This document shows positions 45,937 through 57,195 of a stretch of 64,000 nucleotides of DNA, one piece after another. Both the position numbers and the translations under genes were made by a program. Under the pieces are notes generated by a model. The model had not been told where the DNA came from, searched no databases, and worked only from the letters and a program-made list of their open reading frames with translations. The stretch's first letter is position 1, and each line of letters opens with the position of its first letter. Origin of the DNA: Chaetomium olivaceum. Its lineage: Eukaryota > Ascomycota > Sordariomycetes > Sordariales > Chaetomiaceae. The DNA lies in contig JAYWVB010000048.1 in NCBI GenBank assembly GCA_039881045.1, forward strand, positions 62,001 through 126,000, given 5' to 3'.

Positions 45937-46809
45937 CTAGGCGCTGCCAAAGTCGGGTGCCTTGTTGGACACGAGTAGCCCGACGATCAGGCCGAACAGG
46001 CCGAGGACAGAGCTGAAGATCTCGATCACGAGCATCTTGACGAAGCTGCCGACTGTCAGCATCAATGCAAAGGGAGTCTGCCTCGGGAAGCCTGAAAACA
46101 TACAGAGTGGGGTCGGCGGCATCCGCCAATGCGGCCCCGCTCCCGTTGATACCAACGGCAACACCGCAGATCAGGTTGCACATGCCCACAGTGATGCCCG
46201 CCCAGAAGAGCGCAAAGCCGGTGTAGTAGGTGTCAGCTGACCACGCCGCCTCGCCCTCGACCGGGTTGATCTTGGCCGAGAAGACGATGGCCATGATGAC
46301 GCCGTAAATGGCGACGACCTCGCAGAAGATGATAGAGATCAGGTTCTTGGTGCGGATCCGCGGCGCCCTGACGCCTCCGCCGAGAATGGACGAGCCGGTG
46401 ATGAAGATGCCCCTGTGAACAGCCGGAGGTTATTACGGAATCCGGAGACAAAAAGGGTGTTGAGTCGCATACCATGCTGCCCCAACCACCGACAGTCCGA
46501 TGCAGAGCGCAATGCCCAAGTCCGCCCACGCGTACGGCGAGACGGATTCGAGGAAGGCACCGACCTAGAGATTCGTCGTGTAAGTATAGCCGTATCGCGT
46601 GGGATCGAGAGGTTCGTTCGGAGGCGATCATACGTTGAAAGCTTCACCACTGCCAGTGAAGAGCATATCTACGCAAGATGCATGGTCAGCAAGAGCAAAC
46701 ACTCGGCCATTGATGATGCGACTGCATCGTGTAGCTCCAACTCACAGGCTCCCACAATCGCTAGGGTAGACCCTATCCCGCCGACTCCATATGAGTATGA
46801 GTATCCCAT
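45937..46809 (-). CDS. VMA16: V-ATPase proteolipid subunit c''
   Basis: Five exons: 46809-46746, 46668-46634, 46564-46473, 46412-46104 and 46045-45937, giving 202 residues. Hydrophobic helices in order: STLAIVGAYMLFTG, WADLGIALCIGLSVVGAAWG, IISIIFCEVVAIYGVIMAIV type helix carrying the proton-binding Glu in IFCEVVAIYG, then YTGFALFWAGITVGMCNLIC and KMLVIEIFSSVLGLFGLIVG. It is part of the membrane c-ring of the vacuolar proton pump. The start GYSYSYGVGG is followed at once by the first helix. The 3' end faces nit-9 (231 bases apart); TOA2 is divergent with 282 bases between the start codons. Confidence 0.95.
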
Positions 46810-47091
46810 CTTGTCGGTTTCGCGTTGTCGTGGGCGTATCCGGAAGAATTAGTAATTGGTGATAGGTTGCGCTTCCTGGATCGAGGTGCTGGTCGTTAGT
46901 CCCAACCACGAAGCTCCCAGGTAAACCGATTCGAGGCGGCACTGCCGCGCCGCCAACTGCCTGCCAAGGCTGCTGTGCAAGCCCCGTCACGTGACTATAA
47001 ATGGGCGGACTCCATTGCAATCCTCCAATCTCCACCAACTTGCCCCTCTACAACTACCGGACGCTTACAAACAGCGAAACCAAGAGACAGG

Positions 47092-47634
47092 ATGGCGACC
47101 TCTACGAACAACTACTACGATTTGTATCGTCATGGAAGGTACGTCTATTAATTTGGAGTTGTGCAAAAACTGTGCGCGTCGCCACGAAACCGTCTTTGGC
47201 TAACCCCTGCATTTGTAGTCTCGGTGTTGCCTTGACGGACGCCCTGGACGAGTTAATCGGCGAAGAGCGCATCGATCCACAACTCGCCATGAAGGTCCTC
47301 ACCCAGTTCGATCGCGTTATTGCCGAGACGTTGCAGGAAAAGGTCAAGTCACGATTGACCTTCAAGGTGAATAACCCTCCATGGCCCCGGGACATGGCGA
47401 GGTGTGACGGTTCGGTCCACGCCGAAATGGACTTGCCTGATGCGCCCATTCAACATCCAGCGCTAATCTCGCGTCTTTACACAGGGTTCTCTCGACACTT
47501 ACCGATTCTGCGACGAAGTCTGGACGTTCCTCATCCGCAATGTCACCTTCAAACTCGACAATGGCAGCCATACAGTTGTGGCCGACAAGGTCAAGATTGT
47601 CAGCTGCAGCTCCAAGAAGACCGAGGAGAAGTAG
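47092..47634 (+). CDS. TOA2: Transcription factor IIA small (gamma) subunit Toa2
   Basis: Three exons, 47092-47138, 47219-47366 and 47485-47634, giving 114 residues, the usual size. The start NNYYDLYRHGRSLGVAL runs across intron 1. The helical domain follows (LTDALDELIGEERIDPQLAMKVL shown in part by DALDELIGEERIDP), then the beta-barrel part TYRFCDEVWTFLIRNVTFKL and DKVKIVSC. TFIIA stabilises TBP on the TATA box during RNA polymerase II initiation. All introns have canonical ends. Confidence 0.96.
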
Positions 47635-48381
47635 GATAACACCCCACGTCGGAAAAGGAGTTCAACATCACGAGTGAAGGTGAAGACGGAGGGCCATTAG
47701 GAGGACCCTTAGCGGAAGATGTAGTGGATGCAGAAGTTGAAGGGGATAGGGCACACGCTGTCCTTCAGAATGCTTCGACATTGATACCTCATAAAGGTTG
47801 TCTTATCTGGGAATGGGTTATGACTGGCGTTGGCATTGGAGCACATCACGGTCTCAGAACGGCATCTAAGGGAATGGCGTAACGGATAGGCAGAGGTCAT
47901 CGCACTAGAGTTGCTTAGCACAACGCCTTGTTTTATAAACATGATTTACAATATAAACTAAATGGCGGCGGGTAAACCAAGTCATGTTTTTACCCCTTTT
48001 GTTGGGACATGTGCAAGTAAAATAGCCGTCTGGTTCATTCAGGCGGCCCCTGTAATAAACGCGTTTTACCCGTTTTGGAAACAACACTTGGGTGTTTCTG
48101 ATTAACCAAAATGACACAACGCAATCCGCACGTGTCCCCGAAAACAAGACTCAACACTGATTTCGCCTTTCACCAACCAACGTACCGCAGGACGTTTGTA
48201 AACAGCGAGGTGCATACTCAAAAGCCCGTCCCACCCAAGCCGGAATCCACTCCGCTGCATCCGGGTACACACCCCAAACAGGCGGATTCCTCGTACTCCC
48301 CGCAAAAGCCCAGCCTTACCTCATAATTCCGACCCACCATTTCGTTCCCAACGGACCTGTGAACGGGATCGATCTCAAACA
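47635..48381. other. Intergenic between TOA2 and the TMEM42-like gene
   Basis: About 750 bases. No gene seen. Confidence 0.6.
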
Positions 48382-49566
48382 ATGCCCACCCTCCGCCCGC
48401 GCAAACGCCATCCCGAAGCGCCTCCGCCTGAATCAGCAGCACCCATTCCGGCAGCCTCCACCGCCACGCCTATTTCAACAACATCAGATCTCAAGAAGAG
48501 AGTCACGCGGTCGACCAAGACCATTGAGAATGAGAAACGGCCCACCGTCGAGATGAACTCTTCTTCTTCGGCCGACGAAGGACGGCCGTTCCTTGACGGC
48601 GATGATGACGGCACGGCGTCAACCCGCGGCGCAAACCCTGAGACGCCGGTGCCGGACACTCGGAGCTGGGCGCAGCGGAACCAGTGGATTGTTTATGCGC
48701 TCGCGAGTGGGGCGTGCGCGGCGTTCAATGGTGTTTTTGCTAAGCTGTGAGTTTGTCTGCGCGGGGCTGGGTGATTGTGTTTAAGGGGGTGGTTTTCTTT
48801 TTTTTGTGTTGGTGATGATGCTGATTTGGGCTGGCGGTTGCAGGACGACGACGGAGCTGACGACTACTTTCTCGCTGGGCATTGCGCGCATGCTGGGCTT
48901 GGAGAGGATGGAGAGTGCCATTGAGGTTATCGTGCGAGGTGTAAGTGCCAATTTGTGGTTGCAGCCCATGGGTTTCAGCCGAAGTATCCGGGGGAAGTGT
49001 GCTCGGCAAGCTAACATGTGAACTCACCAATTAGTCATTTTTCGTGTTGAATCTGGTATTTAACGGTGTGGTAAGTTGATATTTTTTTTGTTGCTCTCAT
49101 CTGATACTTGCAGTCGCCGAACTGACTGCATGTCTCGTCTCATCGTGGCCCCCTCAATTCCATGCTCCCTTTGAACAGTCATCCGGTAAGCTAACAGCCA
49201 CCCTAGATGTGGACGCTCTTCACCACCGCCCTTGCCCGGGGCAACTCGACGACCCAAGTTTCAATTATGAACACATCAGCCAACTTTGTCATCACTGCCG
49301 TCTTCGGCTTCATTATCTTCTCCGAAAGCCTCCCGCCGCTGTGGTGGCTTGGTGCGGCTATGCTGGTGGCAGGGAATGTGATTATCGGACGGAAAGACGA
49401 GGGATCTCCAAAGGATGGAGAGGAAGTCGAGGGTGACGGCAGCGTTGCCTTGGGTTCTGGAGATGAGAGTGGGATGGGTTCGTTAAGGCACCGCAGTGGA
49501 GAGTCTATCGAAGGGGGTGACGATGAAGCATATAAAGATGAGGATGTGGCGGATTTGAGAATATGA
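48382..49566 (+). CDS. TMEM42-like multi-pass membrane protein (EamA/DMT-like)
   Basis: Four exons, 48382-48746, 48844-48940, 49035-49070 (36 nt) and 49207-49566, giving 285 residues. The first 95 residues are a polar cytosolic leader. Helices follow: QWIVYALASGACAAFNGVF, FFVLNLVFNGVMWTLFTTAL, TQVSIMNTSANFVITAVFGF and LWWLGAAMLVAGNVIIG. The SIMNTSANFVITAVFGFIIF segment is the TMEM42 signature, half of a drug/metabolite-transporter fold. Transport substrate is unknown for the family. The C-terminus is an acidic, Ser/Gly-rich tail of about 60 residues. Confidence 0.85.
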
Positions 49567-50081
49567 AGCGCCGGAGTGAATAGAGCTTTTCTGGGTAGCC
49601 TTTGTATGAGGTATTGATGCCCTTCCAACTCAGGAAACTCAATTATTGAGAGGGCATAGTTGTATGTATGTGTAGGTATGTGTGTATGTATACGTGGAAA
49701 AGTGAATTGTTCTCTTCGAGGCTTTAGATGGTTCCATTCAGCATAACAACAAGTCCCTCCTAAGCTAGTTTGAGCTTCATAATTCCATCAGCAAACTAGC
49801 GAGAAGTCAGTAATACTTGGGACTCACTCCCTGCCCATGTATTCCTCATTTGTAATGGTGTGTACCGTACCCCTGGCCATGGTTAGGGTGGAGCTCGTGG
49901 CGCAATAGGATAAGGCGCGATAAGCTTAACCCGACGTTGATGCGGGGCACGATTCGGGGTCCCTCCAAACTTTTTGTGACAAGACAACTCCATCGGGATT
50001 CTCAGGTGTGCTAGCTACGCACCGCCCGGAGAGAGCTAAGCAGCCATGTTCCCCGATAGCCGGGGCGTGAGCCCCTCTGTC
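49567..50081. other. Intergenic between the TMEM42-like gene and TYW1
   Basis: Contains a TATG-type microsatellite near 49662-49692 and a tRNA-like remnant (listed separately). No coding gene seen. Confidence 0.5.
49891..49970 (+). pseudogene. tRNA-like remnant
   Basis: A D-arm-like block (GCTCGTGGCGCAATAGGATA) and 3' CCCTCCA, partly pairing with TGGAG at the front, resemble a tRNA of the Arg type. The anticodon and T arms do not fold, so it is at most a decayed copy. Confidence 0.25.
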
Positions 50082-52473
50082 ATGGCGGAGATCACACATT
50101 GTATGACAACCCTCCGGTTCTCCATTCATAATGGCACGGGACTAACACCTTTGCCTTTACAGATGTGCTAGACCTATGGCACGAACACCGAATTCCAATT
50201 ATCATGTCGACTCTATTTGTGCTAAGTCTGCTGCGAATATACCTCCATTCAAGTCAGCCAAAGCATGAGCTACGGGTATTACCGAAGGCCTACGAGAAGA
50301 TTGCCCCGAGCGAGAAGATCAACGCCGACGAGAAGCCCAAACCGGTGATAAAGGAGGACGACTCGGAGGGCTCTGAAAGCTCCAAGACAACAGATAAAAA
50401 GAGGGGGACGAAACAAGGCCCGAGGAGGATAAAAGGCGACGTTAACAAGAAGGGGCGCGGGGCCGCAGAAGCCGAGGGCGAGGCGCGCAAAATCCAGGTT
50501 CTCGTGTTCTTCTCCTCGTTAACAGCCAACACAAAAAATTGCCCAGGCCTTTTCTCAGGAGCTGGCAGATACCCTGGGTTGTTCCACCGAAGGGAAACCG
50601 GATAGCAAGTTTCTGCCGCCGCAGGTTTTTGATCTAGCCGAGATTGACTTTGACGAATATTTCATTACGCCACCGAAGTCTGAAACCGATAAAACCGACC
50701 TCTTTTTATCTCTTCGTTATCCCCAGCTACAACATCGACTGCATCAACGACACTTTCCTCGAACATCTCCAAGAAACTCACCATGACTTCCGTATCGACA
50801 CCTCCCCGCTCGCTCCAATTCTGGGCTATTCAGTGTTTGGCTTGGGCGACAGGGAAGGGTGGCCAACCGAAGAGGAGGGATTCTGTTTCCAGGCCAAGGA
50901 GGTTGACAGGTGGATGGCCAAGTTAAGTGCGCGGAAGCGAGCATATCCTTTGGGGATGGGCGACTGGAAGAGGGACGGAAAAGAGAGGCTGATGGAGTGG
51001 CGAACTGGGTTGACGGACGTCCTTAAGCAACTGGAGCAGACCGGGACGTTGGGAGAGGGCGTCCAAGGTTCTGGAGATCCCCTGGAGAGTGACGACGAAG
51101 AAGAGGTGGAAGATGATGGAGAAGTAGTGGTTGAAGAAGTTACCGTGTCTAAAACTACAAAGGGACGAAGCTCTGGCAGCCTTGAGGATGTCGAAGACAT
51201 TGGCCGGATCATGGAGCTATCTGGGGCGGGTGGTCCCGGCAAGAAACCGGCAGCACCGCTAGCAATTGATTTCACGACAGAAGGAAAACCAAAGAAAACC
51301 CCTACCACTAGCGTCAAAGAGATGGTACCGAAGAGCTCACCTACCTACGCGGCTCTGACAAAACAGGGCTACTCGATCGTCGGCTCCCACTCAGGGGTCA
51401 AGATCTGCCGTTGGACCAAATCTGCCCTCCGCGGCCGCGGGTCCTGCTACAAATACTCCTTTTACGGCATCAACTCTCACCAATGCATGGAATCCACCCC
51501 TTCCCTCTCCTGCTCCAACAAATGCGTCTTCTGCTGGCGCCACGGTACCAACCCCGTCGGCACGACCTGGCGCTGGGTGGTGGACCCGCCCCAACTAATA
51601 TTTGACGGCGTCAAAGAGAACCACTACAAAAAGATCAAGATGATGCGCGGCGTTCCGGGGGTGCGGGCCGAGCGGTTTGCCGAGGCCATGCGCATACGAC
51701 ACTGCGCGCTGTCGCTGGTTGGCGAGCCCATATTCTACCCGCACATCAACGAGTTCCTGGCCATGCTCCACGCGGAGCGCATCTCCTCCTTCCTCGTCTG
51801 CAACGCCCAGCACCCGGACCAACTCGCGGCACTACAGCACGTCACGCAGCTGTACGTCAGCATCGACGCGTCCAACCGCGAGTCGCTGCGGCGCATCGAC
51901 CGGCCCCTCCACCGCGACTTCTGGGAGCGCTTCCAGCGGTGTCTCGACATCCTGCGCGAGCGCCGCTTCCGCCAGCGCACCGTCTTCCGCCTGACGCTAG
52001 TCAAGGGCTTCAACATCGAGGACGAGGCCGAGGGGTACGCCGACCTGGTCGAGAAGGGGCTGCCGTGCTTTGTCGAGGTGAAGGGGGTCACCTACTGCGG
52101 CACGTCGACATCCAGCAACGCTGGGCTGACCATGGCCAACGTGCCCTTCTACCAGGAGGTGTGCGACTTTGTCGTTGCGCTGGAGAAGGCGCTGCGGAAG
52201 CGGGGTTTGGAGTACGGCATCGCGGCCGAGCACGCGCACAGCTGCTGCATCCTGCTCGCGAGCGAGCGCTTCCGGGTCGACGGGAAGTGGCACACGCTGA
52301 TTGACTATGATAGGTTCTTTGAGCTGCTGGAGGAGAAGGGGTTGGACGGGGATTTTAGCCCTGAGGATTACATGGGCGCGGCGACGCCCGAGTGGGCGAC
52401 GTGGGGCAATGGCGGGTTTGATCCGAGAGATCAGAGGGTGGACAGGAAGGGACGGCCTATCGAAGCAACATAG
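50082..52473 (+). CDS. TYW1: tRNA 4-demethylwyosine synthase Tyw1, two one-base insertions
   Basis: Exon 1 is 50082-50100 (19 nt) and exon 2 is 50163-52473; the join reads MAEITHYVLDLWHEHR. A membrane-like helix (IIMSTLFVLSLLRIYL) is followed by a flavodoxin domain (VLVFFSSLTANT; ILGYSVFGLGDREGWPTE) and a radical-SAM domain with CX3CX2C in SCSNKCVFCWRHGTNPVG, then LVGEPIFYPHINEF and VEVKGVTYCGTS. The enzyme condenses pyruvate with N1-methylguanosine-37 of tRNA-Phe to form the tricyclic base of wybutosine. The frame needs removal of one A from the run 50533-50538 and one A from 50691-50694; this gives 775 residues with SFYLFVIPSYNID restored. Confidence 0.94.
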
Positions 52474-52869
52474 ACTGCCGCGGACAGTAGCTCGGCGACA
52501 GGAAAAGGAATGTAACATACATCTGTGTCGACTGGCTGATCCGTTTCGTAATAAGTGCAGTGTTCTCATTAAGCCAAAACCCTAATTCCGGCGCTTCCTG
52601 CTACTTTCCATGATGCGTTTTATGTGTACAGTTATCTTCACTCTTACATCTGGTCCTATATCTAGCTCCTCTTAGCCCAGCGGACCCACTGGTTGGCCCC
52701 CTCCCCGGGAAAGGGGGATGATATCGTATTGTACAATGCCGGTAGAACCCACCGAATGCAGGTTGAGGCCATGGTACTTTCGTAAAGTCGAGGAACGTTT
52801 TTGTTAACCTCGAACCGGGGGTGTGTGTCTCCCGACGCTCCGGGGCGCCGGCGGTCAGGCGGGGACGAT
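52474..52869. other. Convergent intergenic region
   Basis: Shared 3' flank of TYW1 (+) and TOM20 (-). No gene seen. Confidence 0.6.
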
Positions 52870-53680
52870 CTAGTCCAGACCAACGCCCGGCACGGCGCCC
52901 ATCTCGCCCATCTCGCGCATTAGCTCGGCGACGTCAACGCCGCCGCCGGCCGGGCCGGTGTACGAGGTGCCGATTCGGAGGCTCTTGTCGTATGCAATCA
53001 TCTCGGCAAGGATGTCTAGGATGGGCTGTATAAGTCGGGTCGTGTAAGTAAGGCATATATTTGTCACTGCGGGGGCGGGGTCGGGCTGCTCTCTCGTACC
53101 TTGGAGACGGTCTTGTCGTAGATGTTGATCAGGTCGCCGGGGGTGGGGTACACCTTAAGAGCCTTGTAGAAGGCAAGCGCGGCTTCGAGCCCCTTGGAAG
53201 CTAGGGGGAGAGAAAGAGAGGGGTTAGCCATCGTCGACTGCATAAACCCCTCCATGCCCAACCGAGAGAATCGAACGTACGGTCAGCACCTAGGACTTCG
53301 CCCGCCTGGACCTGCTCCAGGAAATACGCCTCCTTCTCCTCAGCGCTAGCCGGAAAACCCTCCTCCTTTGCCTCGTCGACGGCGTCCTTGATGGACTGGC
53401 GCTGGGCGGCGGCACCGGCCTCGGCCTGGCTCTTCTCAGCACGTTGTTGCTGGCGCTGGTTGCGGCGCAATTGTCTCCTAAACTCGGCGCTGTTTCGGCG
53501 ACGGTAGTCAAAGTAGGCGGCGTACGCTGTTGGTCGGTGACGGGTCACGGTCAGTTATCATGTTGGGTTGTAAGGCGATGTCGTCACCCTTCGAGGAGTA
53601 GGCATACCGAGGAAGCCAGTCGCCACGGCGGCGACGGTTGCTGTCGCAACCACGGCGGTTCGTGATGTTGTGTCTGACAT
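52870..53680 (-). CDS. TOM20: Mitochondrial import receptor Tom20
   Basis: Four exons: 53680-53608, 53526-53281, 53200-53100 and 53025-52870, giving 191 residues (Neurospora Tom20 181). An N-terminal membrane anchor (VVATATVAAVATGFLAYAAY) is followed by a basic segment (FDYRRRNSAEFRRQLRRNQR) and a Gln/Glu/Ala helix. The presequence-binding domain has KGLEAALAFYKALKVYP and LINIYDKTVSK. Tom20 sits in the mitochondrial outer membrane and recognises amphipathic presequences before passing precursors to Tom22/Tom40. The tail is Gly/Met-rich. Confidence 0.94.
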
Positions 53681-54266
53681 TGTGAAATAATTTGATCGAA
53701 TATATCTCGAGAGATGTGGGAGGTGGGAGAAGCGGTGGTCGGTTGACGTTTGGGCGAGACCTGGAGAATGCCGATTTCGTTAATGGGTCAAGATTCCCTT
53801 CAAAGCTTTGTTCGAGGTTCCTACAAAATTTCGGCGGGGCCGCCCGATGGACCCACCGTGCCCAGAGTGTGGTCGCACCAAGCACCACTCAGCCTTGTTA
53901 CAGTACTTGATTTCACGATTCACTGGAGACCCGCCGCGAGGTGCCCCGAACGTCCCTGTTTTACAACTATCTCGGAAACAAACACAAAACAGCAAACATC
54001 GCCAACAACGCGAGTTACGCAGGTACCGAGTGGTTGCGCGAGCGAACCGTTGCGATTTCTATCAAGAAAATCACAGACCATCAAACGACCATCATTTGTT
54101 TTTCTATCATTATGAAACGAACGCTCCAGTCTCGCCCCCGAACTGCTATCGAGAGGTGGAAGTTGAGTTCCAGTCACAGTGAAACTATCTCATACAGTTA
54201 ATGTACACCACACACATATCCCAAATTTCAATAAACCGCCTGATCCGCCCAGCCCCGCTCTGCCAA
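53681..54266. other. Intergenic between TOM20 start and O-methyltransferase end
   Basis: TOM20 promoter and O-methyltransferase 3' flank. Overlapping open frames of up to 124 codons on both strands lack domains. Confidence 0.55.
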
Positions 54267-55694
54267 TTAAGCCAAGGCACACTCGACGACAGCGCTACCA
54301 CCCGGAATCTGGGAAACCTTCGTGATCTTGAGCGCCGCCTTGCCGGTAACATCCTGGAAGTCTGCCAGCGTTCTCTCCTTGCCCGAGATGGTCAGCATCG
54401 ACAGATCCATCGCCGCTTGGAATGCCGACAACTGGTCGCCGAGCATCGTCTCGACGATCAACAGCCTGCTGTCGGCCACCATGGCCCCCGAGATCTGCTT
54501 CAAAATCACGACAACTTCCTCATCCGAATAGTCGTGCAGACACCGGCGGATGTAGTAAACCAGAGCCCCTAAAAAGAACAGTTAACCAGCGCGCCTTGGG
54601 GTGGACAGAGGTTGCAGAACAGGCTCGTTGCTTACCCTTGACAGGCTGCTCCTTAAAAAAGTCGACAGCAACCGTTTGCACATCCGCCATCGCAGGATCC
54701 TCGCGCTTGGCCGCCTCCACCACCTCAGGTAAATCCTCCAGCACACACCTGCTGCTGGGGATCCCGGGGGTCGCCTTCCAGATACCCTTGAGCGCCTGGC
54801 CCCTACCGCCACCGACATCAACCACCAACGGCCGGTCGGCGGACTTGGCGACCTCGGCCACGGCCCAGCTGAGGTCGTAGGCGGGCAGCGCGGGCATCTG
54901 CTCCTCGATGACGCCCATGGCGAGCATGAAGACCCTGAGGCGCTCCTCGGAGGAGTGGTGAATGTCCCAGACGGTGGAGCCGAGGCGGCCCTCGGCAAAG
55001 GCCACGATCGTCTGCAGCCGGTCTTTGGGCTCCTCCGTGATGCCGTACTGGTCGAAGTACTTGGGCATGGCGACCCACGCGGTGAACTGGCTGTCGAATC
55101 TGTGTGCGGGGTGTTAGTTAGGGGGACAAGCGCTCTTCTTCCGTGAGGATGGTGGGGGTGCTGCTTCAAACCTACCCGAGCTGCATCATGGCCCAGATGG
55201 GGTTCTCGGTGGTGAGAATCTTGGAGAAGGCTGTGTGGGCGACCGAGTCACCTCCGACCTGCTTGAGGGTGCCGTTGGCTACGAGGATTCGGGCGAATCG
55301 CGCTGGAGATCTGGTTAGCTGGACCGGATTACAAGCCGCACCGGGAGGATGGGTTTGGGGTTGATGTCTTACTGATGAGTGACACATTAGCACCCAGCTT
55401 TGCGGCCAAGTCCTTGTACGAAATGGTCGCTCCATCGTCAATGGGGACTTTCTCAAATGCCTTCCACTTGATGAACATTCGGATGGCAGTGAGATGGGCG
55501 ATCTGTGGTAGAAACAGCACGATCTTGTCCTGGGGAAGGCTGACGGTATCGATCAGGTCGCTGCCAACTTTGAGCAAACCCATCCGCTGCAAGGTGTCAC
55601 TCTCAAGTGAGAGACTGCCTGATCTGAGGTCTTGGGCGGCCTTGGCCAGCGTCTTGGAGAGTGCCTCCAGGGTGTCTGCAACAGGGGATGCCAT
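54267..55694 (-). CDS. SAM-dependent O-methyltransferase (plant/fungal COMT type)
   Basis: Four exons: 55694-55373, 55302-55176, 55099-54636 and 54568-54267, giving 404 residues. The N-terminal half is a winged-helix dimerisation domain (DLAAKLGANVSLI joined to RFARILVANGTLKQVG). The catalytic domain has SAM motif I LVVDVGGGRGQALKGI, then RCVLEDLPEVVEAAKRED and YYIRRCLHDYSDEEVVVIL, where His in RCLHDY is at the catalytic-base position. The family methylates hydroxyls of aromatic small molecules. No biosynthetic backbone gene lies in view, so the substrate is unknown. A TATATAAA box lies about 112 bases before the ATG and an inverted GATA pair 154-180 bases before it. Confidence 0.9.
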
Positions 55695-55805
55695 GATGAC
55701 TGCGATGAATGTGATTAATGTTCGAGAGAGAGAAGGAGTGGTTGGGATGTAGGGTAAGCTGTTGTTCGTAAAAGTGTGTCCTTTGTCTTGCTTGAGGATC
55801 GTGAG

Positions 55806-55813
55806 TTTATATA
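55806..55813 (-). promoter_or_regulatory. TATA box of the O-methyltransferase gene
   Basis: TATATAAA on the minus strand, 112-119 bases upstream of the start codon. Position fits a core promoter with a leader of roughly 80 bases. Confidence 0.5.
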
Positions 55814-55847
55814 GGTAGGGAGTGGTATGGTAATGTACCCGGGTAAT

Positions 55848-55874
55848 CATCTTATCACCGAATCTGATAAGATG
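55848..55874 (-). promoter_or_regulatory. Inverted pair of GATA sites upstream of the O-methyltransferase
   Basis: CATCTTATC and GATAAGATG form a perfect 9-bp inverted repeat around a 9-base spacer. The right arm together with the spacer also makes an exact ATCTGATAA (55862-55870), the iron-GATA consensus. A binding site for SRE or a nitrogen GATA factor is plausible. Confidence 0.5.
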
Positions 55875-57195
55875 GCATCGGGGGGCTCACGGCAATTTAC
55901 CGACTGCGAAGTCCGAGTTTGATGTTACGGCCGAGCCGTGGGGGCCGATCCCGGCATAGCGTGCCGGACATTTGATCCTTGGGACGAGTTGTATGGGGCC
56001 GCGTAAGCTGATCCGCAAGTTGGTGTACACAGTGACATCGTGATTTCATGATGCGCGGCTACCACGTCAAAAGGGCTCGGTCAACAGAGTGGCCGGGGGT
56101 TTTGGCCCTGCCGCGTCGCTAACACGGGGGCTCTTCGGATGACGGAGGGACTTTCGGAACACCTTCGCCCTCCGAGCCGGAAAAGAAGCGGAGGCCCTGT
56201 TCGCCGGGCTGGCCTCCCAGAGAATCAACGTCTGATCGTATTAGTTAGCTGGCGCGGCCATCGCAGGCAACCATGCTCAAAACGACGAGGCGTGTAATTA
56301 TGTCTCGGCGCCAACATAGTATTCGGTGTTTTACCCTGGCACGGGATTTAGGAGGAGGCCGACCGAGGGCGCACGGTATCTCTTCACTTGGCCCGGGGTC
56401 GTTGCTCGACAACACAAGCACAACCTTGGAAGACTGGGTGGGCTCCTGTGTTTGCTCGCAAAAGAACTCGAAGTTAGCAATATTGGCGGTTAACAAAAAT
56501 GTCTTCCACGGTCGTCAAGTTAACCAATATTTTCCACTGTTCATCATTATGGTATACTGGAAGATACCTTACGGACTGTCAAGTCCTCCCGGCATTCAAA
56601 CATCCCAGAGAGCCAATTGAGGCCATCTCGCTCAGCTTATACCAACATCTTTGTCTCATGTACTGCTGACAATACCGTATATGAGGCTACCTATCTTCAA
56701 TGATCCGAGCACCACCCATGACTCGGCAGTGCTTGTTCTTTGTCACTCCCCAGGCTCCACGTCAATCGTCTGAGTAATGAAGATATGGCGTCATGGAGAG
56801 CTTATAGCTTTACCTCACAACGACGCCTGTGGACCTACGTGCTAAACAATTTGAGTGAAATCATCGTGGCCGTCTAGCATCGCTAGGGGTTGACGGATGT
56901 ATCATGGATCGTACGACGGTCTGGAAGTTTCCGGTTAGCTTTTTATCATATGCCGACCCAAGTCTGTGTGGAATGTGAGTGTGTACAGTTTAGATACCTA
57001 CATAGATAGAGATGCCTAATATGAGATGGATACCGATAGGGCAAATGTGATAAAATATTCCAATAAATAAATAGGCAAGTACTAACCCTCCCCTCCTACT
57101 CTCTCGACCATTTTCTGCTCCTACCCCAAACAGCATCATTAAAGTCAAGATTGGTGTCTGGTTTTGTTGTCATTCTTTTTCTCGACATTCCCATC

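Larger units (their letters stand above)
55695..57195. other. Divergent intergenic region
   Basis: About 1.5 kb between the O-methyltransferase (-) and the next plus-strand gene. A 115-codon open frame at 56273-56620 has no domain and is not supported. Nothing else seen besides the promoter sites listed. Confidence 0.55.

Noticed and set aside
49891..49970. A working tRNA-Arg gene
   Set aside because: Anticodon and T arms cannot be folded; only a remnant call at low confidence is kept.
53681..54182. Open frames of 121-126 codons on both strands between TOM20 and the O-methyltransferase
   Set aside because: They overlap each other in several frames and none has a domain or clean gene structure.
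54267..55694. A secondary-metabolite gene cluster around the O-methyltransferase
   Set aside because: No polyketide synthase, peptide synthetase, terpene cyclase, P450 or transporter lies beside it; neighbours are TOM20 and unknown small genes.
56273..56620. 115-codon open frame with ATG
   Set aside because: No domain, no splice structure, unlike neighbours in codon use.
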